Shown: positions 12,379-31,140 of the stretch, piece by piece
Numbering within the stretch: position 1 is the first letter of the stretch
How the letters are laid out: every line of letters starts with the position of its first letter
Source: Phaseolus vulgaris
Taxonomy: Eukaryota > Streptophyta > Magnoliopsida > Fabales > Fabaceae
Reading direction: 5' to 3'
Length of the DNA stretch: 64,000 bases
Assembly (NCBI RefSeq): GCF_000499845.2
Contig: NC_023753.2
Location: 4,176,791 to 4,240,790, forward strand
The notes under the pieces: model-generated
What the model was told of the DNA's origin: nothing
The model's database searches: none
Seen by the model: only the letters and a program-made list of their open reading frames with translations
Translations under genes and position numbers: made by a program

Positions 12379-12878
12379 TAAGCAACGAAATCGAAGGTGA
12401 ATTTGTGGCCATTGATGGACAATAAATCATTGGAAACCTTCTGAACAGTGGGATCTCCTTCGTCCTTGTCGAGGCAGAGCGGCCTCATCCTCACAATAAC
12501 CTGCGACAAAGGCAAGAAGAGAGAAATCAGAGTTAGATAGAAGGCATTGGAAATTGATAAATCGAAAACCCTAATAGGAGAAACCAACCTTAACGGAATC
12601 GGAGGGCGCATGAAGTGAACTGTCGGTTAGGGCATCGGCGGCGGTGGCGAGCTTGCGCTTTAGAGTGTTGGAAGAGGGTGGTCTCGGGGGCAAGGGGCTC
12701 TTGAACTTAGCGGGGGAAGGGACGACGAGATTGGGATCGGAGGAGGGAGGGTCATTCTCTTTGGAGGGTTTGTACTTGCGAAAGGGGCGAGGTTTAACAG
12801 AGCTAGGAGAAGAAGAGGGGGTTGGAAACTTTTGGAGGATGGAACGAGAGAATAGGATTTTGGAAAATTAAAATTTTG
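12379..12878 (-). pseudogene. Captured 5' exons of a kinesin-12 (PAKRP1/POK-type) gene
   Basis: Minus strand. 12878-12589 encodes a proline/lysine-rich N-terminal region (RKYKPSKEN, then LKRKLATAADAL). An 88-nt intron with GT-AG borders follows. 12500-12379 encodes VIVRMRPL then SINGHKFTFDFVA, the first strand of the kinesin motor domain. The motor stops before the P-loop, and the ORF continues into unrelated sequence containing VVSSVGEFLERKM. In plants kinesin-12 proteins act at the phragmoplast. Here only a 5' fragment was transduplicated into the transposon. Confidence 0.75.
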
Positions 12879-13073
12879 AGTAAGTGTGGGAAATGAAATT
12901 TTATGAGAGGGAAATAAAGTAAATATGATGGAGGGAATAAAAGGAAATTTGTGGCGTTTCTAAATGACATATTTTGAAGGATAATTGTGACAGTTATTAA
13001 AATGTCGTATTATACGGATAATTGTGGCGGTTTTTAATAACCGCCACAACTTACACGTTTTTTTGTAGTGTTG

Positions 13074-15060
13074 ATTGGACGCTATTTGAAGGGCAGATTA
13101 GTTGTCACAGTACAGGCTGGGAGAAAGGAAGATGTAAATCCTGAAGGAGGTAAGACAACCATTGTAGCTCACATGTGGTGGTGGCAAGGGCTCTATACTC
13201 GGCTTCGGAGGAGCTGCGAGAGATAGTTGGATGCTTCTTTGATTTCCATGATATTAGGGAGTCTCCTAAGTAGATGGAATATCCAGTGACAGATTTGCGT
13301 GTGGTAGGACATGTTGCCCAGTCAGAGTCACTAAATCCACAAAGGTGAAGTAAGCTAGTATGAGAAAAATATAGTCCTTCACCAGGGGTGCCCTTGAGGT
13401 AACGCAAAAGACGTGAGACAGCTTGTTGATGATGAGTTTTGGGTGCAGATATGAATTAGCTTAAATTGTGGATACAAAGGCGATGTCAGGTCGCGTGTTG
13501 GTTAAGTAGATTAGACGTCCAAGGAGTCTTCTGTATTGGGAAGTTGCATCAGCATCAAGAGGGGAGCCTTGATCAGGAGAGAGACGGGAGGTATGAGTCA
13601 TAGGAGTGGCCACAGGTGCAGAGTCAAGCATGCCAGTTTCGTGAAGAAGATCAAGAGTATACTTGCGTTGACTTAAATGAAGACCATAACTGTTGCGAGC
13701 AATTTCCAATCCCAAAAAGTAAGTGAGATTACCTAAATTTTTTATCTTGAAGTGAAGGTGAAGGGATGCAGTAATTGTATTGATTTCCTCCATGTCATCG
13801 CCAGTTAAGAGCAAATCATCAACATAAACAAGAATAACAGTGAGTTTATCGTTATTATATTTAAGAAAAAGAGAATGATCAGCAACAGAAATAGAGTAAT
13901 TATTTGATAAAAGAAAAGTAGGAAGTTTGGCGTACCATTGGCGACCAGCTTGACGAAGGCCATACAAAGACCGTTGAAGCTTGCAAACATGCTGGGGAGA
14001 AGGAAGAGAGAGGCCAGGTGGGGGGGTCATGTATACCTCTTCATGGAGATCACCATGAAGAAAGGCATTATTGACATCAAGTTGTTTTAAAATCCAATTT
14101 TTGGTAGTGGCAATAGCAAGGAGAAGGCGGAGGGTAGTGAGTTTAGCAACAGGTGCAAAAGTGTCTAAGAAATCAAGTCCTTCAAGTTGGGTGAACCCTT
14201 TGGCAACAACTCTAGCTTTATGGCCATCAGAATGGTATTTGATTTTATATACCCATTTACAACCAATAGTTTTCTTTCCTGGAGGGAGAGGGGTAAGTTG
14301 TCAAGTATTGTTAGCAGCAAGAGCTTGAAGCTCATCTTGCATGGCAGATTGCCAAGAACCATGTTTGGAGGCTTCGTTATATGTCCGAGGTTCAGGATGA
14401 GAATTGATAGAGAAAATAACATTTCTAAAATTGGAAGATAAGGAATTGTAAGACAAGTAATTATGAATAGGATATCTACTACTTACAGTGTTGGTTGCAG
14501 TGTGGAAATCCGCAAGATAGGCAGGTTGTCGGTGAGGACGAGCTGATCTTCTTGGAAATTGGGGTGAGGTGCTTCCTGGAGATGCAGGCGGTGATAATTC
14601 TGGTGGAGGTGCAATGTTGGATGCAGGAGCGTAGGCACTATTTGTTGGAAGATCAGAGGATAATGAGGCTGGTGGAGGGACAATATTGGGTGCAGGAGTA
14701 GAAGCACATGGCTCGGCAGGAGGTGCAGTATCAGAAAAAAAATCAAAAGCAGAATTATATGCGTTAGAAATAGGGAGAGATAAAGTGTTAGGGTCCTTAG
14801 GCAAGCCACAGTCCAATTTATATGGAAAGTGGTTTTCATGAAAGATTACATGTCTTGATATCTCTATGCTATGAAACTTTAAATTTAAGATAATATAACC
14901 TTTTGTATTTTGCGGGAAGCCAAGAAAAATACCTTTGATAGATCTATCATCTAATTTTTTCCTATGTGTAGTAATGGTACTAGCATAACAGAGACAGCCA
15001 AACACTTTTAGAAAGGAAATGTCATATGGTTTTCCAAACAACTTTTCATGAGGAGTGATG
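13074..15060 (-). pseudogene. Copia pol remnant (integrase C-terminus, reverse transcriptase, RNase H), continued at 7630-7430
   Basis: Minus-strand pieces read in order. 15041-14301 holds the integrase C-terminal region (GKPYD, VFGCLCYAS, GIFLGFP). 14100-13461 is reverse transcriptase (LDVNNAFLHGDLHEEVYM, LYGLRQAGRQWY, catalytic YVDD). 13407-13105 is RNase H (DSDWA, TRKSVTG, SSSEAEYRAL). The frame is broken between 13461 and 13407, a stop interrupts the YCDN-SAL motif near 13108, and the CACTA insertion separates the final VFHERTKHIKID segment at 7630-7430. It cannot make a working polyprotein. Confidence 0.93.
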
Positions 15061-15244
15061 TTATAGTGTGACTACTATTAAGACTATGAAGACTAGGATT
15101 TTTATTAAACATTGTCTAAGAGATATTTAAACCCAATCAATATTTTGAAAGAGAACAAAAAAAGATAACCAAGAACAACAAAGGGGGAAATAAAGATCAG
15201 AGAGAAGCGCAGCAGAGCTCTTCATTCGAAGAGCTCTGATACCA

Positions 15245-15560
15245 TATTACCGTTAATGAAGATGAATATTCCTTGTCTGATGTGGTGCATCAAATGGAGC
15301 GCACGAGATCGCAATGGAGAAAGGGAGGTTCTGATGAACCCTAATTGCAAATGAAAAAGAGACAATAACTTAAGCATAAAAGAGGGAAAAGCAGAGAAAA
15401 GAAAATACAAAAGAAATTCTTATTTACTTGTATATTAGAGAGTAAAATACATGGTGTATATATAAGAAAAAGATTAAGACCTAGCTGAAACAGAAAAGGA
15501 AAGTTGGGCCAAACAAACAAAGCCCAATAACTTAAAACAGAAAAACTAAATATGTTAACA
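15245..15560 (-). repeat. 5' LTR of the copia element
   Basis: 316 bp. On the minus strand it is followed immediately by the initiator-tRNA-Met-type primer-binding site at 15244-15233. Confidence 0.9.
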
Positions 15561-15565
15561 CTTTT

Positions 15566-15661
15566 CTTAATTTAAACAATACTTTTCATTCTATTTTTTC
15601 TCTTTTTTTTTCATTTTACCCTGTCACTTGTCATTCACTCAACCAAACAAAGACGTACTAT
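15566..15661. other. CRK-2 3' flank
   Basis: Short stretch between the copia target duplication and the CRK-2 stop codon; probably CRK-2 3' UTR, so the retroelement may alter its transcript end. Confidence 0.4.
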
Positions 15662-19303
<3,642 letters not shown>

Positions 19304-19950
19304 GGACTCGTTTGTTAATCTTGGATAATACTACACTACCATGCAATGGTGTGTTTTGGAATTTTATTATCTATTGGGAATTCGCAATACCCATGAACTG
19401 TACTTAAACACTTGAACATCTTCATTAACCAGCAGAGGAAAGTAGCTAGACGACACAAGTCAACGAATCGTTGAGTCAAAAAAGAATAAAATATCTTCAT
19501 CTTCCTGGAAGGTGTACTTTGGAGCATGAGGGTTGAGGTGCAGTGCTCCCCAGCATTTAATTTTTTGTTCACATTGTTGCTTCTGATGCTTGTTGAATTT
19601 GCTATGTATAGCTGGCTAGCACAGCACAATGAAAACAAATTTTCATGCTATTTTATGGGGAAAACAAAAGTTAGGAATAAATAAAATTAATCACATGCGC
19701 GACTCAACGTATTTTAATCTCACGCTGTCTAACTTAGATTAGTCAAAATCTTTCACCCAGATTCCGCTGAATATATTTCATTTTAGGAAGAGGGAACTTT
19801 ACACTGCTACAAATCACTGCCAAATACAGTGCAGGTAGGTCTCTTAAAAAATGGCATAAAAAGAGAAAAGAAAAACAACTTCAAATAGATAGAATTGTTA
19901 TCTCTGTCTTAATGCATAATGGATTATTCATTCTGTTAATTATTAATTCT
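19304..19950 (-). promoter_or_regulatory. CRK-2 upstream region, duplicate of the CRK-1 upstream region
   Basis: Collinear with 5838-6480. It keeps the minus-strand TTGACT W-box core at 19458-19463 and a TTGACT at 19741-19746. Confidence 0.6.
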
Positions 19951-21854
19951 CTTGGCTGAGCCACATGGGCTGGGACTTGAGGAATTAATCTAAAACTTTG
20001 TTTAGTCAAAACCAATTAATCACTATTTCTCAAGACTCGTTCTATGTCATGGTTTTCATAAAATATTCTCCTAAGAGTTTATTTTAAACATTTTATATAT
20101 TAATTAAATTATATATTATTCTATAAACTAAACAAATCATTAGTATCTAAAGTAGTTTTTATTATTAATAAATAATTTTTAAATTGATATTTAATTAGTT
20201 ACCAAACTTTTAACTACAATTTTTAAAAGTTGTATAGTTGGTAGTTAATTAGATATCAATTTAAAAACTATTTATTAATAATATAAATTATTTTAGATAC
20301 CAACCATTTGTGTAGTCTATAAAATAGTATTCAATTTAGTCAATATAATAACTAATTATTTTTTGTCTCTTTCTATCTAATGATTTTCTTTTAGAGTACC
20401 AATTAAAGTTCATTATACATGAGGATGACAATGTGGGCTCACTCATCCTACATTGGCTTGCTCCGCATTTGGCCCGCCTCACATAAGAAATGTGGATTGA
20501 TTTTATTGGCCCGCCCAGCTTAAGGGTTGACACACCCGCATAAAAAATTAATGTTTTTTAGATTAATGAAAAATAATTTTTCAAATATGAATTTTGAATA
20601 AATTTACTTTTTGTTTATTAAATTGATTTTTTGTCTTATTAAGATGAATTAAGTAAATTGTCTTACATTATTATTCTCATGACACATGCGTAATAAGATA
20701 TGGATAAAAAATATTTATTATAATTATGATTTTCAATGAAAATTGAATTTTAATCTTATTAATAAAATATTTATTAAAAGGTAATACATATAGACACATG
20801 ATATATGTATTTTAGAAAGACAAAAAAAAACAATATTTAATATTTAATAACTATTATCGAATTTCATCAAGGTGTTATGAATTAAGAATTGATGAGAGTT
20901 TCTTCATGCACCTCCATGTCTTTCTTCTTGCATCTCATACTTTAAAAAAAAATACACAAATTACCCTTTGACATCTTTCATTGAACATTTTTTCAAAATG
21001 TGAAATTCAGAGACTTCTCGGATTATAAAATCTGAAAGTTAAAATTTGTGTTTCAGAGTGTACAATCCAGAGTACAAATTTATATACTACATTGTAGAAC
21101 TTTTGAAAATATGAGACTTCAAGAAGAAATTACAAGGGTGTAAATTAATTTCAAGTTTTTTAAGATACGCGGGTTAGGAAGGTTCGTCCTATCTTACACT
21201 TCACTCATATATGTTGTGAGTTATGTAGAGCAGGACTAAATGAAACTCTCATCCATAAGAAATTAACCAACTATTTGGATGAAAATTACTCAACCAAATT
21301 TCATTAATAGAGAATAGTGTGAAACCATTATCATTCATTATCATCTTGATTGAAACTTGATTTTTGTCATGTAATTATCTCTCAAGACATTTTATCCTCC
21401 TATTTACTCTCAAATAACCCACAACATGATTTTAGTCAATATGATATAGTGTATAGAGTTGCAAGAGTTGCAACAATGATCAAGTGAACCATTATACTAT
21501 CTATTTAAAAAATTAAAAAATTTGTGAAAAGTTTATAAAGAACTCAATAATATAGTTGCCCAAATTCAAATTCTATTTTTTTTATAAATTTACAAAATTA
21601 TGAATTTTATGATAAATATGAGAAGAACTCATTAATATAGTTGCCCAAATTAAAAATTTGAATTTTATGATGAATTTTTAACAAGTCGGTAATGTATAGT
21701 TGCCAAAATTCAAGTTTTATTGGCCCATTTTTTTTAATTTGTCTATTATTATAAGATGTAAATGTTCTTATGCATTTGTTACAATTCAATGCCCATGGTT
21801 AAATTCTATGTTACATCAGAAACAAATAAGACACCAAGGACTATGACCATAGTA
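19951..21854. other. AT-rich intergenic DNA between CRK-2 and CRK-3
   Basis: No gene seen. Contains the foldback MITE at 20121-20321 and, at 20412-20540, a G/C-richer stretch with repeated GCCCGCC/GGCCCGCC motifs reminiscent of terminal parts of plant hAT-type elements (boundaries unclear). CRK-3 3' UTR should lie just below 21855. Confidence 0.5.
20121..20321. mobile_element. Foldback MITE
   Basis: Two arms of roughly 95-100 bp form an imperfect hairpin. The left arm starts CTATAAACTAAACAAAT and continues with AGTATCTAAA; the right arm read in reverse complement starts CTATAGACTACACAAAT-like sequence and continues with GGTATCTAAA. The centre lies near 20225. AT-rich, no coding capacity. Target duplication not resolved. 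Confidence 0.7.
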
Positions 21855-26327
<4,473 letters not shown>

Positions 26328-27749
26328 GTATTTTTCGTAAGATGAACAAGGAACTCGGATAATATAACAGAGAGTGGCAATATATGAGATGACAAATGCA
26401 TTTGAATAAAATTTCTTTCAATCAAGTGTTTTCGGATAAAGTTTCTTTCACATTCTTATTTTTCTTTGAAGGAAATTTTCTTCACACTTTTTTTTTTCTT
26501 TCTTTCACATTCTTGTTTTTGTTTTTCTTTGAATAAAGTTTTTTTCACACTCTCTCTTTCTTTTAAATCTTGTTTTTCTTTCATTTCCACCTTACAACTC
26601 TATTTAATAATAAAATATTATAATTAACTAATAAAAAAATATAAATAAAATTTTGAAATAAAATAATAATATATTTAATTGTTAGATGGAAGTGGAAAAA
26701 AATATGTTGTGAAGTTATTATTACCAGCTTTCTTTATAATCTTTAAAGTTAGAGAGTTACAAGGGTATACTATAATTATATATCGTTTTATTTAAAAATA
26801 TAGTTAAGATGATAGTTTTTTGTAAATTTTTTTAAAATCAACTCCATCTTTTGGGACAAATTGCTCCACTTTTGTAAAATTTACAAGGATGATAATAGCC
26901 AACCCACTAGTACTTATATATTTCCCTCCATTTCATTAAATCCCAAACTCATTTTTTTGTCTTTTTCACTCATGTCATTTCCACCCAATCATTTTATATT
27001 GAACTCCACCTTCAAAATCCCTGGTGACAATATTTTATTGTAGTAATTATAAAAGGTAACGACCCACTTCGCGCACAACAATTATGGAGACAACCTGATT
27101 GATTCTCTTTAAGTGAATAGTTAGGATCACTCGAAAGCAGTGTTATCTACAACTTCTTCATAAATTCAATACAAACTTTTATTTAGAATGACGGGCTACA
27201 CATTGACAATAATAATCAATCAATAAAACAATTATTTTATTTTACAATTTTACATCCTAGTACAATAAAGTAATGTTTATAATGTTTACTATTACTAGTA
27301 ATTGGGTGGCAACAAATGATCATTCAATAACAAAAACTAGATATCAATGAAGTCCTTAATTGTTATTCAGAAACCTGGATGCGAATGATTGTGATGACTA
27401 TTTATGAGAACTTCAACACTCAAATATTAAGAGAAAGTGGGTGAAAGAAGAATTATGTTCATACTTCCATTGTCAAATTCATCTCATACAGTAGTTTTGA
27501 CGGGAATATAGCTGTTATCCATTACAATCAATGAGCCAATTGATGTTTGTAAAGGCGTTTTCAGACGTAGTTAGACAGATTAATTTTGTAAATGTCTTCA
27601 TTAACAGAAAGTACCAATCATAAATGCAATAATATGTTAGAAATTGACCGAAAAATGCTTGTGTATCACATGTGATACCATGACTGTTTATATATAGAAG
27701 ATTACGGTAAATCGAAAACGTAAAAGGTAGACGTACTTTATACATACAC
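26328..27749. other. Intergenic DNA upstream of CRK-3
   Basis: 26400-26600 is pyrimidine-rich with imperfect direct repeats of a TTTCTTTCACATTCTT type. The rest is AT-rich. No gene seen. Confidence 0.5.
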
Positions 27750-28085
27750 ATGCCTGCATTTGGTAAGCCACCCTATTCTCCAAAAACAATGCTCCATTTC
27801 GTTCAGCTTCAACTTCAACTTCAACAACCAAAAATATTCAATTCAATTCCCACTGCTCTTCTGACATTGAGTTGGGTTTTGAGTTTTGTCGTGACATTAA
27901 TATGTGATGAGGTTTGTGTTGCATTGCATCTTCTTCGGTGTGGACCCAACACTTCATTCATGGCCGATCATGATTTTGTGACCCTACCATTGTTTCACAA
28001 TTCTGAAAAAATGCACAATCAATCACCTGCATTTTTAATTCAAGCATGTTCATTCCTATGCTATATAGGTTCTGCATCTACTTGA
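27750..28085 (+). other. Open reading frame of unknown significance
   Basis: A 111-residue ORF (start MPAFGKPPYSPKTM) with one hydrophobic stretch (LLTLSWVLSFVVTLI). It is less AT-rich than its surroundings. I recognise no domain, and no splice partners were found. It may be a fragment, part of a non-coding transcript, or chance. Confidence 0.2.
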
Positions 28086-28904
28086 GGTGGGTTTCCATTA
28101 CTTTTATCATCAAAGCTATTTTAACTGAATTTTCGGTCCAAAATAATATCATATAACAAATACCATTGATGCCATCACTCATCTTGTCCCAATCCTGGTT
28201 AGATATAATGATGTCGTCCACTACTCTGCTACACATAAAATATATTGGTCTGTGAGAAGATCACAAATAAACAGATTAAGAGCTCTTGAGGTGATAAACC
28301 AACTTGGGTCCATTCGATGTCATCCTCTAGACGATAAGATCCTTCCATATAAAAATAATAATAAATAATTCTTCAAGGAATCATATTTTATAAATAGTGT
28401 CCTCTTAAAAATCCATTACGCTAATATTTTGATTAATTTGAAAAAAAATTAATAGTACATTGTAATTGTTACAGAGAAAGATATTGAAAAACTAAGCTTA
28501 AAATATTCAATTTTATCTGTTCTCTATGTTATTAAAGAGGTTTTTTTTACTTGTGGATCTAAAAATAGTTAATATTATTATTATTATTATCACACATCAT
28601 TACCTTAATTTAACCAACTAAATTCTATCATAATCAGTATACTATCACATAATCAATATTATTATTTGATAAATGACTTTTATTATGATATATTATGTAT
28701 TCAATGTAATTATTTATTAAGCAATATATTGGAAATCCTCATTCAATTATCTTTTGTATTTATCTTCACCTTATTACCCAATCAAATTTTAACAAAATAT
28801 TACACAATGAAGATCATTTTTTATAATTGATTTTTATTATAAGATATTGTTATTAATTCTATTTATTTCCTCTTAAAAGTAATAAAAAATAATCAAATCA
28901 ACTC
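28086..28904. other. AT-rich intergenic DNA
   Basis: No coding evidence. A TTA trinucleotide run lies near 28574-28590. Confidence 0.5.
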
Positions 28905-29340
28905 TATTGGTATGGGCGAGACCGCCTGCCTACCTGAAACCTGGTCTATCTGACCGAGACCAGAAAAATCCGGGAGGGACCATGGAAACTTGGTTGAGAC
29001 CACGGAAACTTGGCCGAGATGAGGGAAATAGTCACGAGAGTCGAGAGTGTCTTCCATACATAATCCCCCCCCCATTCGGTGTTCACCCGAGATCGAGAGA
29101 TGAAGGAGAAGCACAAAGACGAGAAGGACCCCAGTCAAGCACCCAACAACCTACCCTTCCGAAGGAGAAAGACGAAGACTTCAATAGTTCTATAGGTCTC
29201 ATCTCCCTAGCAGGAACATCAACGAAAGCCTATAAATAGACTCTTAGGGACTACTCTCAACTTTTTCATACTCAATATATTCTTTATACATTATACACTA
29301 TATTTTATGTTCTTAATGACTTGAGTGACAGATCATCTTC
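28905..29340 (+). mobile_element. Ty3/gypsy LTR fragment with TATA region
   Basis: Resembles 180-740 and 45290-45690. Contains GAGACCG/GGAAACTTGG direct repeats and a TATA-like CCTATAAATAGAC at about 29229-29241. It ends in a TGACTTGAGTGACAG stretch near 29320, as in gypsy LTRs. Reverse-transcriptase sequence follows shortly after, so leader, gag and protease have been deleted. Confidence 0.65.
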
Positions 29341-29488
29341 AACAGGTGGAGGTTGTGGACTTTACTAACTTAAATCATGCATGCCCAAAGGATTGTTACC
29401 AAATATTGATACTTTGGTAGATAATGCTTCGGATTATAAAATCCTTAGCTTTATGGATACTTATTCCGGATTTAATCGGATATGTATT

Positions 29489-30313
29489 TGATGACTTTTT
29501 ACGGCAAGTGCACCGCGTTTGTCAAAAGTAATAATTGTCCCTAAGGACGGATATCGATCCCACAAGGAATAGTGAATTATCGAGTACAATGATTGCTAAA
29601 TATAAAAACAGAACAATTAAAAGAGTAGAGTTTTGAATTAATTGTGTTGGCACTGATCAATAAGAAAATATACAAAGAATTAGTTGTTTCAATTGGAAAA
29701 AATAAGGATTAGTTTCATCTCTCTCACTCTCAAGTATTTTGATTAGCATGTCAATATTAAGTTCTTTGATTGAAATTGATACCCGTATAAAAATCATTTA
29801 TATCGATTCTCAATTTGTCACGGAAAATTAGAAAATTAGAAGTAAAACAACAATACCAATAATCAATCAAGAACTTAATATTAATATATAAAATATCACC
29901 TCAATACATAAGAGTTTGAGCAGATTACTCTCAATCCCAAAGGGTAGAATTAACCACGCATACTTCTAGCACATTTCATTCTCCCAATTGGGTTACACTA
30001 AGGTTGAGCCTCTAACCCTCTATTTATCCTAGTTTTCTAGGGTTAGGTTGTTTATTGTGTCGGCTAAATGATAAAACATAAAAAAAGCTCAATCTTTCTT
30101 TGCATCTTTTTCCATTCTGGACCTTCTATCTTTATCTTTTTAGCTCAAATCATTCATCTTTAATCCAAATCTCCAATCTTCCTTAGAAATCTAAACCCTA
30201 AACCCGGTTTAGGGTTTAGGATTTAGGAATTATTTTATATGTAAATTAGTAATAAATCCTCATAAGTACCTATATTTTAATATAAAATATTATTGAAATT
30301 AGATACTTATTCA
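29489..30313 (-). mobile_element. Second copy of the 9429-10526 LTR family, inverted and inside gypsy RT
   Basis: Reads on the + strand TGATGACTTTTTACGGCAAG to ACTTATTCA, the reverse complement of the 9429-10526 LTR. It is shorter (825 bp): the part matching about 10020-10200 is deleted, and a U3 segment is replaced around a telomere-like palindrome (30192-30218). The flanks, GTATT and TATAA, do not match clearly. It splits the gypsy RT just after SGFNRIC. Confidence 0.85.
30192..30218. repeat. Telomere-type palindrome inside the LTR
   Basis: TAAACCCTAAACC, one central C, then GGTTTAGGGTTTA: two plant telomere-like heptamers head to head. Absent from the sister LTR at the equivalent place (about 9530-9600). 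Confidence 0.85.
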
Positions 30314-30764
30314 TATAAAGGACGATGATAAAACCTCTTTCATGTAAAAAATAACTAATTATTGTTATAAGCAATGCTGTCTGGACTAAAAAATGCAAGA
30401 GCAACATAGGCAGACTAATTTCTCAGTTTTTTCCTCACCAAACAAGGAATAGAGGCAAATTTCAACAAATGTTTGACCATTATCAATATATGAGAATTCC
30501 AACCAATGTAAAGAAGAGGTAAGAGTTGACGGATGAATGATGACGTTATCACGTTTTCCACATTTTCAATATTTCAATAAAAATGAAAGATTTCCATGGA
30601 CGAGACAATGTGAACAGGATTTTGTTGAACTAAAGAAATACTTCTCTCATCCTCCAGTTAGTTTTCAGCAAGCTGGTTCTAGGAAAATCATTACAATTGT
30701 ATTTCACGGTAATCAATTAGGCATTAAGTTCAGTACTCATCCAAAAAGAAATAAGTACACAAAA

Positions 30765-30768
<4 letters not shown>

Positions 30769-30796
<28 letters not shown>
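30769..30796. repeat. (AT)14 microsatellite
   Basis: Uninterrupted AT run inside the gypsy remnant. Confidence 0.9.
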
Positions 30797-30799
<3 letters not shown>

Positions 30800-31140
30800 G
30801 AGTGAAGTATTACAGGAGTGGAAATTCATTATCAGAAATTAGAAAATGCAGTCTTAACTTTGGTGATCACGACCAAAAGATTGTGGCACTACTTCCATGG
30901 ATATGAAGTAATAGTTCACATGCCGATAAAATAGGTGTTGAGGAAGCCCGACACAACCGGAAGAATGGTGAAAGGGTCCATAGAGTTTTCGGAATTTGAT
31001 TTACTATATAAAACTCGAGCGCTTATCAAAGGACAAATTTTGACCAATTTTATGACAGAATTAACTTCTCGTCCAAATGTCATACAGAACATGGACGGTA
31101 CAGAAATAATTGTAAAATTATATTGTGAGATATCACAATT

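Larger units (their letters stand above)
7631..13070. mobile_element. Non-autonomous CACTA (En/Spm) transposon carrying host gene fragments
   Basis: Perfect 19-bp terminal inverted repeats, CACTACAAAAAAACGTGTA, at both ends, with a 3-bp target duplication TTG (7628-7630 and 13071-13073). These are hallmarks of CACTA elements. Subterminal sequence at both ends is full of short motifs of the type AACCGCCA/TGGCGGT, the expected transposase-binding repeats. No transposase is present, so movement would need one in trans. The interior holds a solo LTR (9429-10526) and minus-strand exon pieces of at least three unrelated host genes (10533-12878). Length 5440 bp. It interrupts the copia RNase H coding region. 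Confidence 0.95.
7141..15560 (-). mobile_element. Internally deleted Ty1/copia retrotransposon, host of a nested CACTA element
   Basis: LTRs at 7141-7425 and 15245-15560 flank the element. They run TGTTAACATATTT to GGTAATA on the minus strand. The target-site duplication CTTTT is at 7136-7140 and 15561-15565. A primer-binding site TGGTATCAGAGC (15244-15233) directly follows the 5' LTR, and a purine tract (7440-7426) precedes the 3' LTR. Without the CACTA insert the element is about 3 kb. Gag, protease and the integrase core are missing: sequence jumps from leader to integrase C-terminus near 15060. By eye the LTRs differ at about nine sites plus a 31-bp indel. It lies about 100 bp downstream of the CRK-2 stop codon. 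Confidence 0.93.
29384..31140 (+). pseudogene. Decayed Ty3/gypsy reverse transcriptase-RNase H region, split by an LTR
   Basis: 29384-29488 reads LLPNIDTLVDNASDYKILS then FMDTYSGFN, the reverse-transcriptase core. After the inserted LTR, 30320-30540 holds broken pieces (DDKTSF, GLKNA, QGIEANFNKC). 30537-30680 reads FPWTRQCEQDFVELKKYF, the RT/RNase H connection. 30850-31100 reads LRKPDTTGRMVKGSIEFSEF then ALIKGQILTNFMTELT, the RNase H region. There are many stops and frameshifts, and a 14-unit AT repeat sits in the middle. Non-functional. Confidence 0.88.

Noticed and set aside
12051..12611. Intact 186-residue host gene
   Set aside because: It fuses a truncated kinesin motor start, unrelated sequence and RRP46 pieces inside a transposon; it is a chimera of fragments reading through introns.
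7631..13070. Autonomous CACTA transposase gene
   Set aside because: No transposase domain found in any frame; coding pieces are host exons on the minus strand or LTR sequence.
28893..29239. ORFs on both strands near 29 kb
   Set aside because: They lie inside a gypsy LTR fragment that recurs at 180-740.
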